DNA from: Trichomonas vaginalis G3
Taxonomy: Eukaryota > Parabasalia > Trichomonadida > Trichomonadidae
Direction: 5' to 3'
Assembly (NCBI RefSeq): GCF_026262505.1
Contig: NC_067204.1
Coordinates: forward strand, 6,171,797 to 6,235,796
Length of the DNA stretch: 64,000 bases
Shown: positions 28,231 to 39,292 of the stretch, piece by piece
How the letters are laid out: each line of letters starts with the position of its first letter
Numbering within the stretch: the stretch's first letter is position 1
Made by a program: the position numbers and the translations under genes
The notes under the pieces: model-generated
Told to the model about the DNA's origin: nothing
The model's input: the letters and a program-made list of their open reading frames with translations, nothing else
Database searches by the model: none

Positions 28231-31116
28231 TTATTCAACGTTATACTTCTTCATGTATTCTCTGATGAATCCTAAGAACTGGAGATCTTCAGGGGTGTTT
28301 TTGACGTCTTGAATCTTCTGGCCATTGATTGGATCATTAAGATTGCCATTTGATTGGCTCAATTTGTAGATTAAGGCTTGTTTTTCGAAGTAGTTTCCGG
28401 ATGATGCCTTAACTGGATGTTCCATTCTTGTGAATGAGAATGGGTCACAGAATTTCGGTTTGACTGTTCTCGCTCTTCCGAGTTTGACAATTACGCTTGA
28501 ATCTTCATTGTAAGCTGGCAAACTTACTTCTGAGAAGCTTGAATTTCTAATAATAGAAATCAGATCGACTGATGGCGTAATTCGCTCCAAAACATCCATG
28601 TTCTGGATATTCTTGAAATCTGGCTTTGAAAGCATGTTTCTTGATCGAAAGAAGTGCAAAGAAGATTGTGACATTGGAGTTGTGTCTTGTTCTCAAAACA
28701 TCGATGTTGATTGAACCATCAGCTGTGATATTTGGATGCAAAGGAACAGATAAGAATCTGATTTCAGGAGCTGTAACTGGGAATCCATTTGGAATGATGA
28801 CTGCAAGTTTCAACCATTTGTTTGCACCATATGGCGAATCTTTCTTTGTTCTATGTATACATTCCAGTATTTGCCGAATTGTTTATCTTCATCGTTAGGA
28901 GAAGGTTTCTTGATGAAGAAGTAGAAATTCTTATTGATTTGTGATTCGAAATGAATTGCACAATCCTTCATGTTCAACAAAATCTCGTTTCCAAGTTGAG
29001 TAATTTCTGGCTTTTGCTCCAAGAGATAAATGCTCTTCTTCAATGTCTCAAGTCTTTCTTGCTTATAATTGAAATTCTTCACAGGAACTATTGAGATTGG
29101 AGAATGTTTCACTGTCATATCTCTATCAACACAATTGCCTTTAACTGGTCCAAATTGTCTGAGTGTTAAGTTGAAGAAACCATCACTTTCAAAGATTCGT
29201 CTAATTTTTGTGATATCGATTTGTTGTTTCCTTTTTTGATGAAATCTCTATCGGAGAACTGAAGATAGCATCTCCTGAGTTAATTGCTATGTTTTGTGGT
29301 GGATATTCTGGATAATCTCCCAATTCGATATAATCAAATACGATTCCGTCTCTAACTAAACCATTTGCAATATCAGCTAGTTTTTGCATGTGATTATTCG
29401 TTTTATAATGATATTCTTATCACCACCATCTGTAAGAGCAATAATTCTCTTAATTGCATTCTTGAATTCTGGTTTTTGCCTAACTTTTGCATTGATTTCA
29501 TCTTGTGCTAATTCAATGCAGCGGTATAAAGCAGTGCAACCCCAAGCTCTAATTGTATCGACAGCTCTGTGAAATTCGTTTGGAATTGGAGATAAAGGTA
29601 AAATTATTTTTGGCGTTGTATCAAAAATGTACAAACCAGAGTGATAATGGGCCGACTTCATAAGCTCTGTTAACAATGATTTTGAAGCATTGTTTTGCAA
29701 TTTCAAGGCTTGTACCGCCCATTGATCCTGATGTATCAATGCAGATAATGTTGATTTGTTGTGTTTCACTTGGAGTGTCGATTACAACACCTTTAGATCT
29801 TAGAGCTTCAGCCATTGTGTCAATAACTTCCACCTTTATTTCTCCTTCTTTTGGATCAATGTATTGGATTTGTTTCTGGGAAACAATGCTTTTACTGTCT
29901 TGTTGTTTGTAGCATGTTCCAAGGGAAAGTAAGAATGTGTTGTTTCCCCTGATGATCATCGGATTAGGATTTGAGATTGCTTCAATAATCTTGAATTCTT
30001 TGAATATTTGGCTCTGAGAGGAATTCAAATCTTTGACTTCAGGTAATGATCTTTTGATTGTTGTGGCAAAGCATCTTGAGAAATCTGAATTATATGTGGA
30101 GATGCTTTCATAATCGCTGAAATTCAGGAAGAAATAGCGTCCTGTTGATGTGTTCAAGAATGGGGCGATGTTCATTGTAACTCTTGAAGGAGAACTTTGT
30201 GAATGGTGATCAACATATTTGAAGAAATCTAAGATTTGGCTATAGTTAATCGAAGTCGTGTTGTAAATATTCTTAACAATAGCAAAAAGAGTTGTTGTGA
30301 TGGTAATAATGTGGTGATACCTTATCAAAGCTTTCTTCTGGATGTCATGAAGAGCAATGATGCATGGAGCATATTTTGTGTTGTTCTCAAACCATCCAAT
30401 GATCTTTTGGAGAATTCTGTAATCTGTGACACATAACAAGCCCATTAAAGCTGATCCTAAGACAACTGTGTCTTCTGGAAGGTTGTTTAATGGAGAGATA
30501 CAGAATTTCTGTTGATCATTTGTAATTGCACAAATATTTGCTTTGACTGAATGGTAATATGATGGCAATGAAAGACCTCTGAATGTGGAAACTGATTTAC
30601 TTACAACAGTGATATACAAAACCTTCTTTGCAGCAGTGTAAATGGAAAAGAAATCATTAATTGTTCCACGGAGATAAGGAATAGCACCTGGCAAATATAC
30701 AATGACATCAATGTCTTGAATATTATATGTCTTTTCGATTTCTTGGATGATGTGAGCCCTTTGTGAATCAAAGTCTAAATCAGGTGAAACTGGCATGAAA
30801 ATGCCTTTTGTTAGTGACTCATATGTAACTGTTGAATACACTCTGAAATGTCCTTTTGGAGGGTCACCTTCATAATCATCTGGCAAATTTATGTTGGAAG
30901 GAAATTATGATCAAGAACTGTAATGATATCTTGAACAAGCGTAGTATCCAATACATATGTGTTTGGATCCAAGACACTACCATAGAGACCAAGATAGATC
31001 TGATTGGAGAGGTTAAGCTTGGATTGTATATCATTACACAGCTTAGACACAGTCCAATCATCGGAGTAATACCAACTAACCGTCTGGCGATTAAAAGTAA
31101 TGCTGATGTCAGGCAT
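28231..31116 (-). pseudogene. Second copy of the Ubl-VWA-E2-like-U-box gene, frame-broken
   Basis: Colinear with 20533-23424 including start (31116) and stop (28231). Frames break near 30890, 29640, 29415, 29235, 29060, 28850 and 28640 through single-base or few-base indels. The U-box and the altered E2 active-site region (INID) are unchanged from the intact copy. The near absence of substitutions argues for a very recent or artefactual duplicate. Confidence 0.75.
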
Positions 31117-31134
31117 GAAGAATAACTAAAATGA

Positions 31135-31664
31135 AATTTGTTAAATTTTCCATCAATTGTATTGACAGAAATTATAATGTTGTTTTTATTCAAGAAAATA
31201 TATTAATATTAATAATAGTATGTATATTTTTAAGGAAAACAAAAGCAAAAATTGAAATGTTTATAAAATGATAAATAAGCTATTCCAACTGATATAGAAT
31301 ATATTTAACGGAAAATCAATATTAAAAATCCAATATGCTGGCTTTTTTAAACTTTACTTGAAGGGGAGGTTTTTTGTGATATGGAAAAATGTTCGTTGCT
31401 CAATTATCTCACTATTGGATGGACTTTTATCGAGCGAAATTTTGGCTGTAAAGACAATTCTGATATTGGTAACATGGTGATAAGAACAAATAGTCAGTTT
31501 GCATGGTTTATGATGAGATAATTTGATTTAAAAAAAAACATAAAATTGATTTTAATGAGCGATTATATTTGAATATGCTCTCCTAATTTGAAGGAACTGG
31601 TTAAATCATAAATTGATCATGAATAATTTTTTTTCGAAATAACAATTATAATTTCATATTAATT
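31135..31664. other. Duplicate of the intergenic region 23443-23974
   Basis: Nearly identical spacer with a few indels, for example around 31185-31200. No gene. Confidence 0.6.
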
Positions 31665-32167
31665 AAAAAAAAAAAAAAAAAAAAAGGTAGTGGGGTTCCA
31701 GGCACTTCGTGCCTTCTAGCCCTGAAGATGTTTAGTATAAATGAAGTTTGTATTCGGAGGGCTTCCAGGCGCCCTCTAGCCCTGAAGATGTTTAGTATAA
31801 ATGAAGTTTTTATTCGGAAATTGTTAGTCTTCTGGGTCGAAAACATTATATAATGTTTCACTTTTCACAAATTATATATGTTTTCATGTTTTGTCAAGAC
31901 TTCTTCGTAATGAGTGTAAATGACCCAAAAATAAAGTTTAGGTGAAGTGGTGAGATGTCACCTGTTTTCTCACCTCTTTTTTCACCTCTTGAATTTTCAA
32001 GACTTCTTCGTAAATGTTTTGTCAAGACTTCTTCGTAATGAGTGTAAAGGACCCAAAAATAATGTTTAGGTGAAGAGGTGAGATCTCACCTGTTTTTTCA
32101 CCTCTTTTTTCACCTCTTGAATTTGTCAAGACTTCTTCGTAAATGTTTTGTCACTTTTCTGTCACTT
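31665..32167 (+). mobile_element. Maverick terminal/subterminal sequence (copy 2)
   Basis: Same 21-A run, GGTAGTGGGG start (31686), tandem units and nested palindromes as 23975-24465. After GTAAATGTTTTG it continues as TCACTTTTCTGTCACTT up to the N gap. The same 17-base phrase recurs at about 35537-35556, where it leads into Maverick coding sequence. I infer that this end and the 35.5-40.2 kb piece belong to one element separated by the gap and the inserted copy A. Confidence 0.6.
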
Positions 32168-32192
32168 NNNNNNNNNNNNNNNNNNNNNNNNN
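32168..32192. other. Assembly gap (25 N)
   Basis: Run of 25 undetermined bases between a Maverick end and a RasGAP-like coding fragment. The length is probably nominal. Confidence 0.99.
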
Positions 32193-33752
32193 AAATCTCG
32201 CATTGTACGTGCAATGAGCGCGTGTACATTCGAGAAAAAGAAAGCTACGAAATGGGCGATCATAATCAAGACTCACAGTTCTATTTGATAGGTGTTAAAG
32301 ATAAAGACTTGTTGTACAAGCAGAAGGACTCGTTAAAGAAGTAATTCGAACAAAAACAGGAGATGGAATTTCTGTAATCGGCTTAAATGGCAAACCGATA
32401 TGCAAGAATCTTGTTTTGAAGGATCCACAACATATCCTTTCATGGATCAGATGTATAATGATCCAATTCCTTTTTATAATTTTATGTCATCAATTATCGA
32501 GCCATATCCTGACCAAGTTTATCAGGCAATATATGCTGCAGTCACACATTCAATTTTGTTTATGTTCGTACTCTTTTGAACTTGTTCCTCCAGATCATCA
32601 ACAATCTTTGATTCTCATGAGATCTTTATTCAACATCTTCTGCTATGCAGGCAAAATCACCAATTCTATCAACTTGTTGTTTTGAAGTTCTTTGAGTCCA
32701 ATCCTGACATCACAGCTCCATATCATCTGAAAAATCTTGTTAATGTTGTTTTCATGAAGAGCTGTGGCAATATTATGAATTTCATGAAGACACTTGTTAA
32801 ATATATTGATGATTCCAATGTCAATGTTGATGATAAATCATCAATTGACAAATCTGTTGTTTTATTAACGACAGTGATCAAGATTACTCACAGAGTTACA
32901 TCTATGTATCTCCTGAGCTCCACCACCTCCTAAGTATTGTTAAAGAAGTCGCTTCTTTGCTCATAATAATCTTGGTTCGTTATATGATTTGATTCGGAAC
33001 TTTTCTTGCTTGGTCCTGTTTCAGATATGATTCTGAACCCAGAAGCAATCCTCAAAGTCCAAGTCGCCCATAAAGAAATTTTCAAACCATTAATTCTTCA
33101 GTTGAGAAAGGTCTTTAGGCTTGGATTACTCGACCGACATTCTTCTGATATCAATGACAGACTGGAGAAGCATACGTACGACAAGCTTTTCGAATTCATT
33201 ATGTATATTTCTGATTTCGATTATGAGATCTTGCCGGACTACACAGAAGGAATGACGGAAATCTCCAGGTTGGCACGCGATATTGATGTTATCTTTGTTG
33301 CCATCACGAAACTCGGCGCGCATTTCTCAAAAGCTCTAATTAGAACTGATAGAGAGCCATATTCGCCATGTGGCTACAATTTCATTGTTCTTCTTTCCCG
33401 TTTCTTTGTTCATTGGAACGACCCTGAAGTTCTCAGAGCTCGTAATACGAAACTTCTTCCAGCAGAAGCTGTTATTGACCGCGATGGAACTGTTCGAAGA
33501 ATTGTACCAATAACTCCGGACATGGAACTCAAGCCTGGAGTAAAAATGTACAAGAAAATCAAACGTCCTGACAATATCTTGATTAATGATGTTGTAAAAC
33601 CAAATGACGGAAGTCCAAGAAAAGGAAGCCCCAGAATCCTCAAGAAAATTAAAAATGCTGACTCTGAAAAGAAGCCTGGTTATGTAATAAAGGTGGAAAA
33701 ATCTGATAAGAAGATTGACACGCGCCAAAGAGTTATTGCAACGGAAGTGTAA
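32193..33752 (+). pseudogene. RasGAP-like gene, copy A (5'-truncated, frame-broken)
   Basis: Matches 40151-41712 at an offset of about 7951. Indels break the first 800 bases into short frames (near 32290, 32460, 32570, 32650, 32770, 32885, 32960, 32995). From 33006 the last 248 codons are open and nearly identical to copy B. It begins directly after the N gap at the codons for SRIVRAMSACTF. Confidence 0.7.
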
Positions 33753-34274
33753 ATATAAACAATTTATTTGAATATATATTTTTACTCATAATATCATATT
33801 TTTTCGAATTTCAAAAACAATTTGTTGTTGTATCATCTAAAAACAAGTATTTCTGTGATTTAAAGTAGTTACGAGATAAAATATCATATTGGATTTTTTT
33901 TTGTTTCTTGGCGACTTGCGCGGCATGATTGACGATATGGTGCCATTTTTACTTTTTGAAGGGATAAAAATTTTCGCTAAAATCATTAAGATTCTTCTAT
34001 ATAAGAATTCTAATCAATTTAGACTATTTATATTTTTTTCAGACTATTTTGAATGCAAAATTTTGTTTTGGATGTCAAAAAAGAATTGAATGCAAATCAT
34101 TTTCAAAATACGTTTCCTCACAAATTATTGGATTTTTTTATAATTTTCTTATTGGAACCATATATTTTTGATCCATCCATATAATACAAATTATATGAAA
34201 GAATTAAGTTTTCAATCCCTGACTTTTTTGAATTATTGGATTTTTTAAAAAATCGATTGAATCATTTTGCATAA
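33753..34274. other. Intergenic (copy A of 41713-42236)
   Basis: AT-rich spacer, duplicated with a few indels. No gene seen. Confidence 0.4.
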
Positions 34275-35168
34275 ATGGATTATTCTATAATTGATTACCC
34301 TGATATATCAGTGTATATCGATGGCCATGCCTTCCAAACGACATCAGTGGTCGCTGAAAACTTCAGCAATAGTATTCGCAATTCTAGAAAGTTGGATAAA
34401 ACTATGAAAAAAATTGAATTTTCTGCATTTGTGAAGACGGAATTGACATACAAACTACTGGAAACTGTAATGAAAGGAGAAAAAATTTCTTATCTTTCAA
34501 TCACTAACGAAATAGCCGGTGACCTCTTTAATGTAGGCTATTATGTTGGAAACCTAGAATTAATACGTGTAGGCCTGCATGTACTACAATTGCACGTATA
34601 AAATATCGATAAAATCGAAAGAAAGGACCTAATTTCATCGCTTAGTTCAGTTGGTTACGATTTCTGTGAACACTTGATCCAAAAGATGAAAGAACAAAAG
34701 TCTCCCGTCAATTGGATATTAGAATCGCTTATCTCAAACGACGAATCACTTATAGGTCTTTATAAATATATCGACAGTTACTTGGAATTCAGCCAGTGTC
34801 AAGAATTATGAAGCAGATAGGAAGCAACCAGAGAATTGCCGAAACATGATGATGAGAATCTATATGAACTATGCCAAAATATTCTTTTCCCAGCTCTTGA
34901 GAAATTTTCAATTGAAAAGGATGAGTCTCAACAGCTATCATCTGATTTACTTGAGCAGGCTGGTTGGGTGATCGAAGCGCAAGAAGAAGAAAGAGTAATA
35001 TTGAGCAAAGATTTGTTAGAATTAGAAGAGAAATATAATTAGAACATTGATGAACAAATCCTCAATAAATCTATCTGGAGGAATAAGGGATCAATATTAT
35101 CAAGGTCTCTTCTTTGCTTCTGGTCGGAAGCCTCCCTTAAACTTTTGTCAAAGATTGAAAATGAATAA
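34275..35168 (+). pseudogene. BTB-like gene, copy A (broken)
   Basis: First 108 codons identical in sense to 42237-42563, ending at the same TAA. The rest is colinear with 42564-43133 but with extra indels (near 34800, 34845, 35115, 35150) and an extra in-frame TAG at about 35039. See the copy B entry for the domain description. Confidence 0.65.
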
Positions 35169-35523
35169 AGCTGTTGTAATTCTAATTCCATGATTGGATT
35201 ACTAATAAAAATTATATATGTGTTATGAGATTTTAAGTTATAAAGGTAAGAATATCTATAAATTACAGGAAGTCATTTCTAATTTTGTTGACTATGCATT
35301 ATATTGATATTTTGATATGATTTGAATGTATCTTATGTGTTACAATATAGAATCTCAGTTCAAAGATAGCTTTAATCATCATTTTGGAAAAAATTCTACG
35401 GTTTTTGAACAATGAAAGCAACTGTCTGTAATGAAGGCTTGAGTATGATTAATGAAAGAGAAACACACCCATAGTCCAGAGCTCTTGTTGCTAAAGTCAT
35501 AACGATGGAATATATGTGCGGAT
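35169..35523 (+). pseudogene. Degraded continuation of copy A into the IWS1 gene start
   Basis: Alignable with 43131-43460 but with a rapidly rising number of differences. The IWS1 start region is recognisable at about 35400-35515 (phrases such as GAAGGCTTGAGT, GAGCTCTTGTTGCTAA and CATAACGATG). Similarity is lost by about 35520. The gradient from clean to noisy resembles the low-quality tail of a sequencing read. Confidence 0.5.
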
Positions 35524-35583
35524 AGTTACAAGTCTTCACTTTTCTGTCACTTTTCAGGTAAAAACATTTTTATTTATATATAA
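35524..35583 (+). mobile_element. Left junction of Maverick piece 2
   Basis: Contains TCACTTTTCTGTCACTTTTC, continuous with the Maverick end at 32148-32167, then an AT-rich leader to the methyltransferase ATG at 35584. Confidence 0.45.
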
Positions 35584-36413
35584 ATGAATTTTACAAAACC
35601 ACCGTTACCGTTCTTGGAAATAAGAGTAGATGTAAAGATATATATTGAGAGAACTTAAGAAACTACCGAATGGTCTAACATTTGTAGATTTGTTCGGTGG
35701 AAGTTTCTATATATCCCATTTGTGCCATATAATATTCCCAGACTCAAAGATTATATGCAATGACTTGACAACTAATTGGACCGTCTCAAACATATTCCAG
35801 ACACAAACAATATATTGAAAGAGTTAAAAGAAAAGATACCTATAGGTAAGATGGAACGTATACCATTAGATAAGAAAAATATTGTGAGAGAGGTTTTGAA
35901 AAAAGCAGAATATATAGACTGGGATAGTATATCTGCTAGACTATTATATAGTGGTTTATAAGAGTTCATGACATTGAAACACTTATGTCAAAAGTTTTAT
36001 ATCTTAACTATACAAATGTTTTCAAAGAGAACATAGAAAAATATATTGAGGGTATAGAGTTTGTGAGATGTCATTGGACAGAGTTGTATGAAAAATATAA
36101 AGACAAGGAAAATGTTTTCTTTATAGTGGACCCGCCGTTCTATAACACATGGGATTTTCAATACCAAGTAGACTGGACTTTGAGAGACTCTTTAGAAACT
36201 TTAGACGTTATACATAACCATCCATGCTTTTACTTTACATCCGATAAAAGTGGTTTGGAAACCGTTATGAGATGGTTAGAGGACATACATGACTATGAGT
36301 TTATATATGACAAGATAGAATATGAGAGAGGTCCTATAAACTGGAGAAAGTGTCACAATAAAGAAATTTTATTAGTAAGTAAATGTGGTTTGAAATTGGA
36401 CTACTTGTTTTAG
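35584..36413 (+). pseudogene. Maverick-encoded D12-class N6-adenine DNA methyltransferase, frameshifted
   Basis: Read across two or three frames, about 275 codons. The start MNFTKPPLPF is the Dam-family opening. The AdoMet-binding motif I follows (TFVDLFGGSF, near 35675-35705), and the catalytic motif IV reads IVDPPFYNT near 36125-36150 (the DPPY-type motif with Phe in place of Tyr). The C-terminal half (35985-36413) is intact. Frames break near 35605-35635, 35765 and 35960. It is the first gene inside this element end. Such enzymes methylate adenine in short sites and may mark or protect element DNA. In its present state it is probably not functional, unless the breaks are sequencing errors. 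Confidence 0.7.
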
Positions 36414-36514
36414 GTTTTTTCCATTGTGTCATTTATTTATTTGACGTGGCAAGAAAGTACAGAGAATATGAAGATGAACCAATGCCTGCAAATGTTCAGT
36501 ATATGTACTCGTAA
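36384..36514 (+). pseudogene. Possible small single-pass membrane protein overlapping the methyltransferase end
   Basis: Starts at an ATG inside the methyltransferase 3' end (MWFEIGLLVLGF). After a run of five T at 36416-36420 the neighbouring frame carries a hydrophobic stretch followed by DVARKYREYEDEPM and a stop at about 36514, about 43 residues in all. A hydrophobic N-terminal helix with a charged tail is typical of small virion membrane proteins. It needs a one-base correction in the T run and is weakly supported. Confidence 0.3.
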
Positions 36515-36537
36515 GAGATATTTTTATCTAATATTAA

Positions 36538-36899
36538 ATGGACGCACAGAACTTAGCGAATGCACAGCAACCTGGACAACCAAACCCAGAGAATATTCCA
36601 AATGAAGTTAGAATACAAACTGCAATGGCAAACTATGGTCAAGTGCCAACGATGTACAAATGCAAACTGCCATGTCAAATGACGCTGCGTTAGGTTTGCA
36701 ACCATGGTATGCAAATATGAGATGGAAAGAGTTTTATACAAACCCTGAAGTGGGATATAAACAACTTTATGCAGATGACGCGAACACAGGAGTTGACCCA
36801 GAATATGTTTTCTACCAGAGGAGAAACAGAATGTATGAGCTCCAGTTAAAGAATGCTATGGAACTCAACAGGAAACGTAAGAGACTAGGCGGACATTAG
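36538..36899 (+). pseudogene. Maverick small protein, Gln/Asn-rich N-terminus, one frameshift
   Basis: ATG at 36538 (MDAQNLANAQQPGQPNPEN). The frame shifts near 36650, then continues to 36899 with an aromatic-rich central part (LQPWYANMRWKEFYTNPEVG) and a basic end (NRKRKRLGGH). About 120 residues. Unknown function; it is probably virion-associated because of its neighbours. Confidence 0.45.
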
Positions 36900-36917
36900 A
36901 TTTTTACATATAGTAAA

Positions 36918-37159
36918 ATGGGTTTCTTCAGTAGTATGGAAACTTCTTCAGAAGAGTTGGAAAGAGGTATATGGAATGGAATAAAATCTGTAGGAAGAGG
37001 AATTTGGAACGGAGTCAAAAATATTGGTAAAAGAGTAGGTCAGTTCGTTGGTATTATACCTAAAGACCCTGAACCAGAAAACAAGCTCCTGTTATACAAC
37101 AGCCTGAACCTGCACCACAGTCAAGTTGGCAACCAAATCCAACACCTCAACCGTATTAA
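36918..37159 (+). pseudogene. Small amphipathic basic protein with Pro/Gln tail (Maverick)
   Basis: ATG at 36918. The N-terminal 50 residues alternate basic and hydrophobic residues with repeated GIWNGIKSVGRG/GIWNGVKNIGKR units, like a membrane-active helix pair. Near 37085 a one-base shift moves coding to a Pro/Gln-rich tail ending at 37159 (QPEPAPQSSWQPNPTPQPY). Architecturally it resembles the 'MAAG-FKKLWD' proteins of the first element: short, basic, Trp-bearing amphipathic helix. It may play the same role. Confidence 0.45.
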
Positions 37160-37234
37160 AAAATTATATTTTTACCGTTCGATAGTAGTTGTATATGAAA
37201 CTAAGTTCTAAGTAAAACGCATGGTATAATGGAA

Positions 37235-38012
37235 TTATTCTTTTTCTTCCATCTGTAGTAAACCATACTTGAAAGTCTGAAATACTTCACTTGGTGGTTC
37301 GTATAACTTTGTAGGTTTTTCGTAAAAGTCATTTGCCAAGCATAAGAAAGAGTTTTGCGCACCAGAAAATGAAGCATGAACAATAATAGCATCTTGGTCG
37401 AAAACATTTTCATATGTTCCATTAGGGTTTTCGACTTCATAAAAGTCTGGGTGTACTGGATATGCTGCAGGCTGATTTAACATCCTCATAAATCTATACC
37501 ATGCCAAGTTGTTATATTTTGTAGAAATATAAACGTTTTCTCCAAGGTCTTCTATTTTATTGATTTTAACAGTTGCATTTTTCCTGTCATAAATAATATC
37601 GAGATGGTACTCTCCTTCGTCAATGTTATACTGGTTTTGCATATTCGAGATAGATATCGTTTATTTTTTCTTGAAAAGCTTGAAGAGTTGTTTCTAAGTT
37701 TACAAACAAACTAACTTGTAAAAGTTTTCCCTGTTCAATTTTCTCATACATACGTTTTTCTTTGTTATAAGTATCGAACTTCAAAACCGACCGTAAATGG
37801 GAACCATGTATGGCTTCTGAAATGAACTTCATTCTACGAAAGCCAATAGCTTTTGTGACAGATGGGTCTCTTAACCATCTTAATGGGTAGTCAAAACGAT
37901 AGCCTTCATGCTTTACGGTCTCTGTCTCAAACTTTTGACCGATATTAGTAAAAAGTTCATCTAATGGTTTAGTTGTAGCAACTCTTGAATTTTCTTTTTC
38001 TATTGGAAGCAT
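37235..38012 (-). pseudogene. Maverick virion protein, candidate penton/minor capsid, one frameshift
   Basis: Starts at 38012 (MLPIEKENSRVA) and continues past a shift near 37630 to the stop at 37235, about 258 residues. Phrases such as KAIGFRRMKF near residue 55 and IIVHASFSGAQNSFLCLAND with DFYEKPTKLY toward the end recur, as I remember them, in trichomonad Maverick structural proteins. Length and beta-rich pattern fit a single-jelly-roll penton-type protein. This is a remembered resemblance, not a search result. It is transcribed opposite to the fibre gene, with start codons 18 bases apart, so they share a promoter. Confidence 0.4.
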
Positions 38013-38030
38013 ATTTTATCTATAATAAAA

Positions 38031-39292
38031 ATGTCGAAAGATATTGCTTCCATGAGAGAAATACAACACAACCGACAACTCATTATGCAAGCTCTAAATA
38101 AGAACACACAAACTTTTCAAACTATTCTAAGATATCTGAGTCATTGAAAGAAGGAAACTTAAAACTGACATTAAACCCAATGACAGATGAGTTTCTATTT
38201 CAAGACAATAAGAACAATACTGTCTGTATAAATCAAACAAAGGAACTTTAAACGAGAAACCTATAAATGAACTTTTTTGAAAGCAGATGTTGACAACAAA
38301 GCTGACAAAGATATGTAGACGATGCAATAGCAAAAGAAGAAGAAAGAGCTAACAATGCTTATGCAACAAAAGAACATACTCATCCTGAACTAGCAGACAA
38401 AACATATGTTGACAATAAAATGTCAAGTGAAGTGACAAGAGCTGAAAACGAATATTCTAAAAAGACTCATATACATTCTATATCTGATATTACAAACTTA
38501 CAAGAAACCTTAAACAGTAAAAGTGCCGTTGGACATACACATACATCTTCTGAAATAACAGACTTAAACGTTAGCCTTGAAAAGAAAGCAGACAAGAACC
38601 ATACACATAAATCCTTCACAACTGTTGGTATAGAAAGTATTGAAGGAACGGTTGAAGAAACTGGTGGGGATGTATTATATTTTAAACCTCCTAACTTTCC
38701 ACCAAGGTTTAACATCGGATGACAACATAACGAATGAGAAACATTAGATGTAAAGATGTTTATGTCATGAAGGATGAACATAATATTAAATTCACTGCTC
38801 AAGATTTAATATGACAAGAAAGCAGACAAAACAGAGCTTCAAACATTAAAGACAGAAATACTTCAAACATTATATCCTATAGGCTCTATTTATACGTCAA
38901 TGAACTCTACCAGACCAGAAACAGTTCTGGGTTTTGGAACTTGGACTCAAATAGTCGACAGGTTTTTGTATTGTGCAAACTCTTCAAAGGAAACAGGGGG
39001 AAGTAAAACGATTTCAGGTGAAAATTTACCTGCACACAGTCACTACATAGATTTAAGTACATCTCAAGCAGGTTGGCATAAGCATAAATTTTGGGATTGG
39101 CACGCCTTGAAAAAAGGTAAAGGATATGATGTTAAAGACGACGTTCAGTTTGCTATAAATTGTTACTGGAGTGACACTCAGGGAGATGGAAACCATACAC
39201 ATCGCGTTACAGGATATACGCAAACAACGGGACAAAGTAAAGACTACATGCCACCTTACATGACAGTTTACGCATGGTATAGAATTGCTTAG
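38031..39292 (+). pseudogene. Phage-like tail-fibre/collar protein of a Maverick, frameshifted
   Basis: ATG at 38031 (MSKDIASMREIQHNRQ), about 420 codons with several shifts (near 38140, 38270-38310, 38720 and 38810). The middle has tail-fibre repeats of the type HTHTSSEITDLN and KKADKNHTH. The C-terminal 130 residues (38900-39292) are the best preserved: FGTWTQIVDRFLYCA, then GENLPAHSHY and a YMPPYMTVYAWYRIA end, as in phage tail collar/fibre tip domains. It probably forms a trimeric receptor-binding fibre on the virion. It lies between a capsid-like gene and the integrase, inside one element. Confidence 0.65.

Noticed and set aside
38031..39292. Tail-fibre gene as bacterial phage contamination
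   Set aside because: It lies between Maverick-type genes (integrase, virion proteins) with the same base composition and damage pattern, so it belongs to the element.
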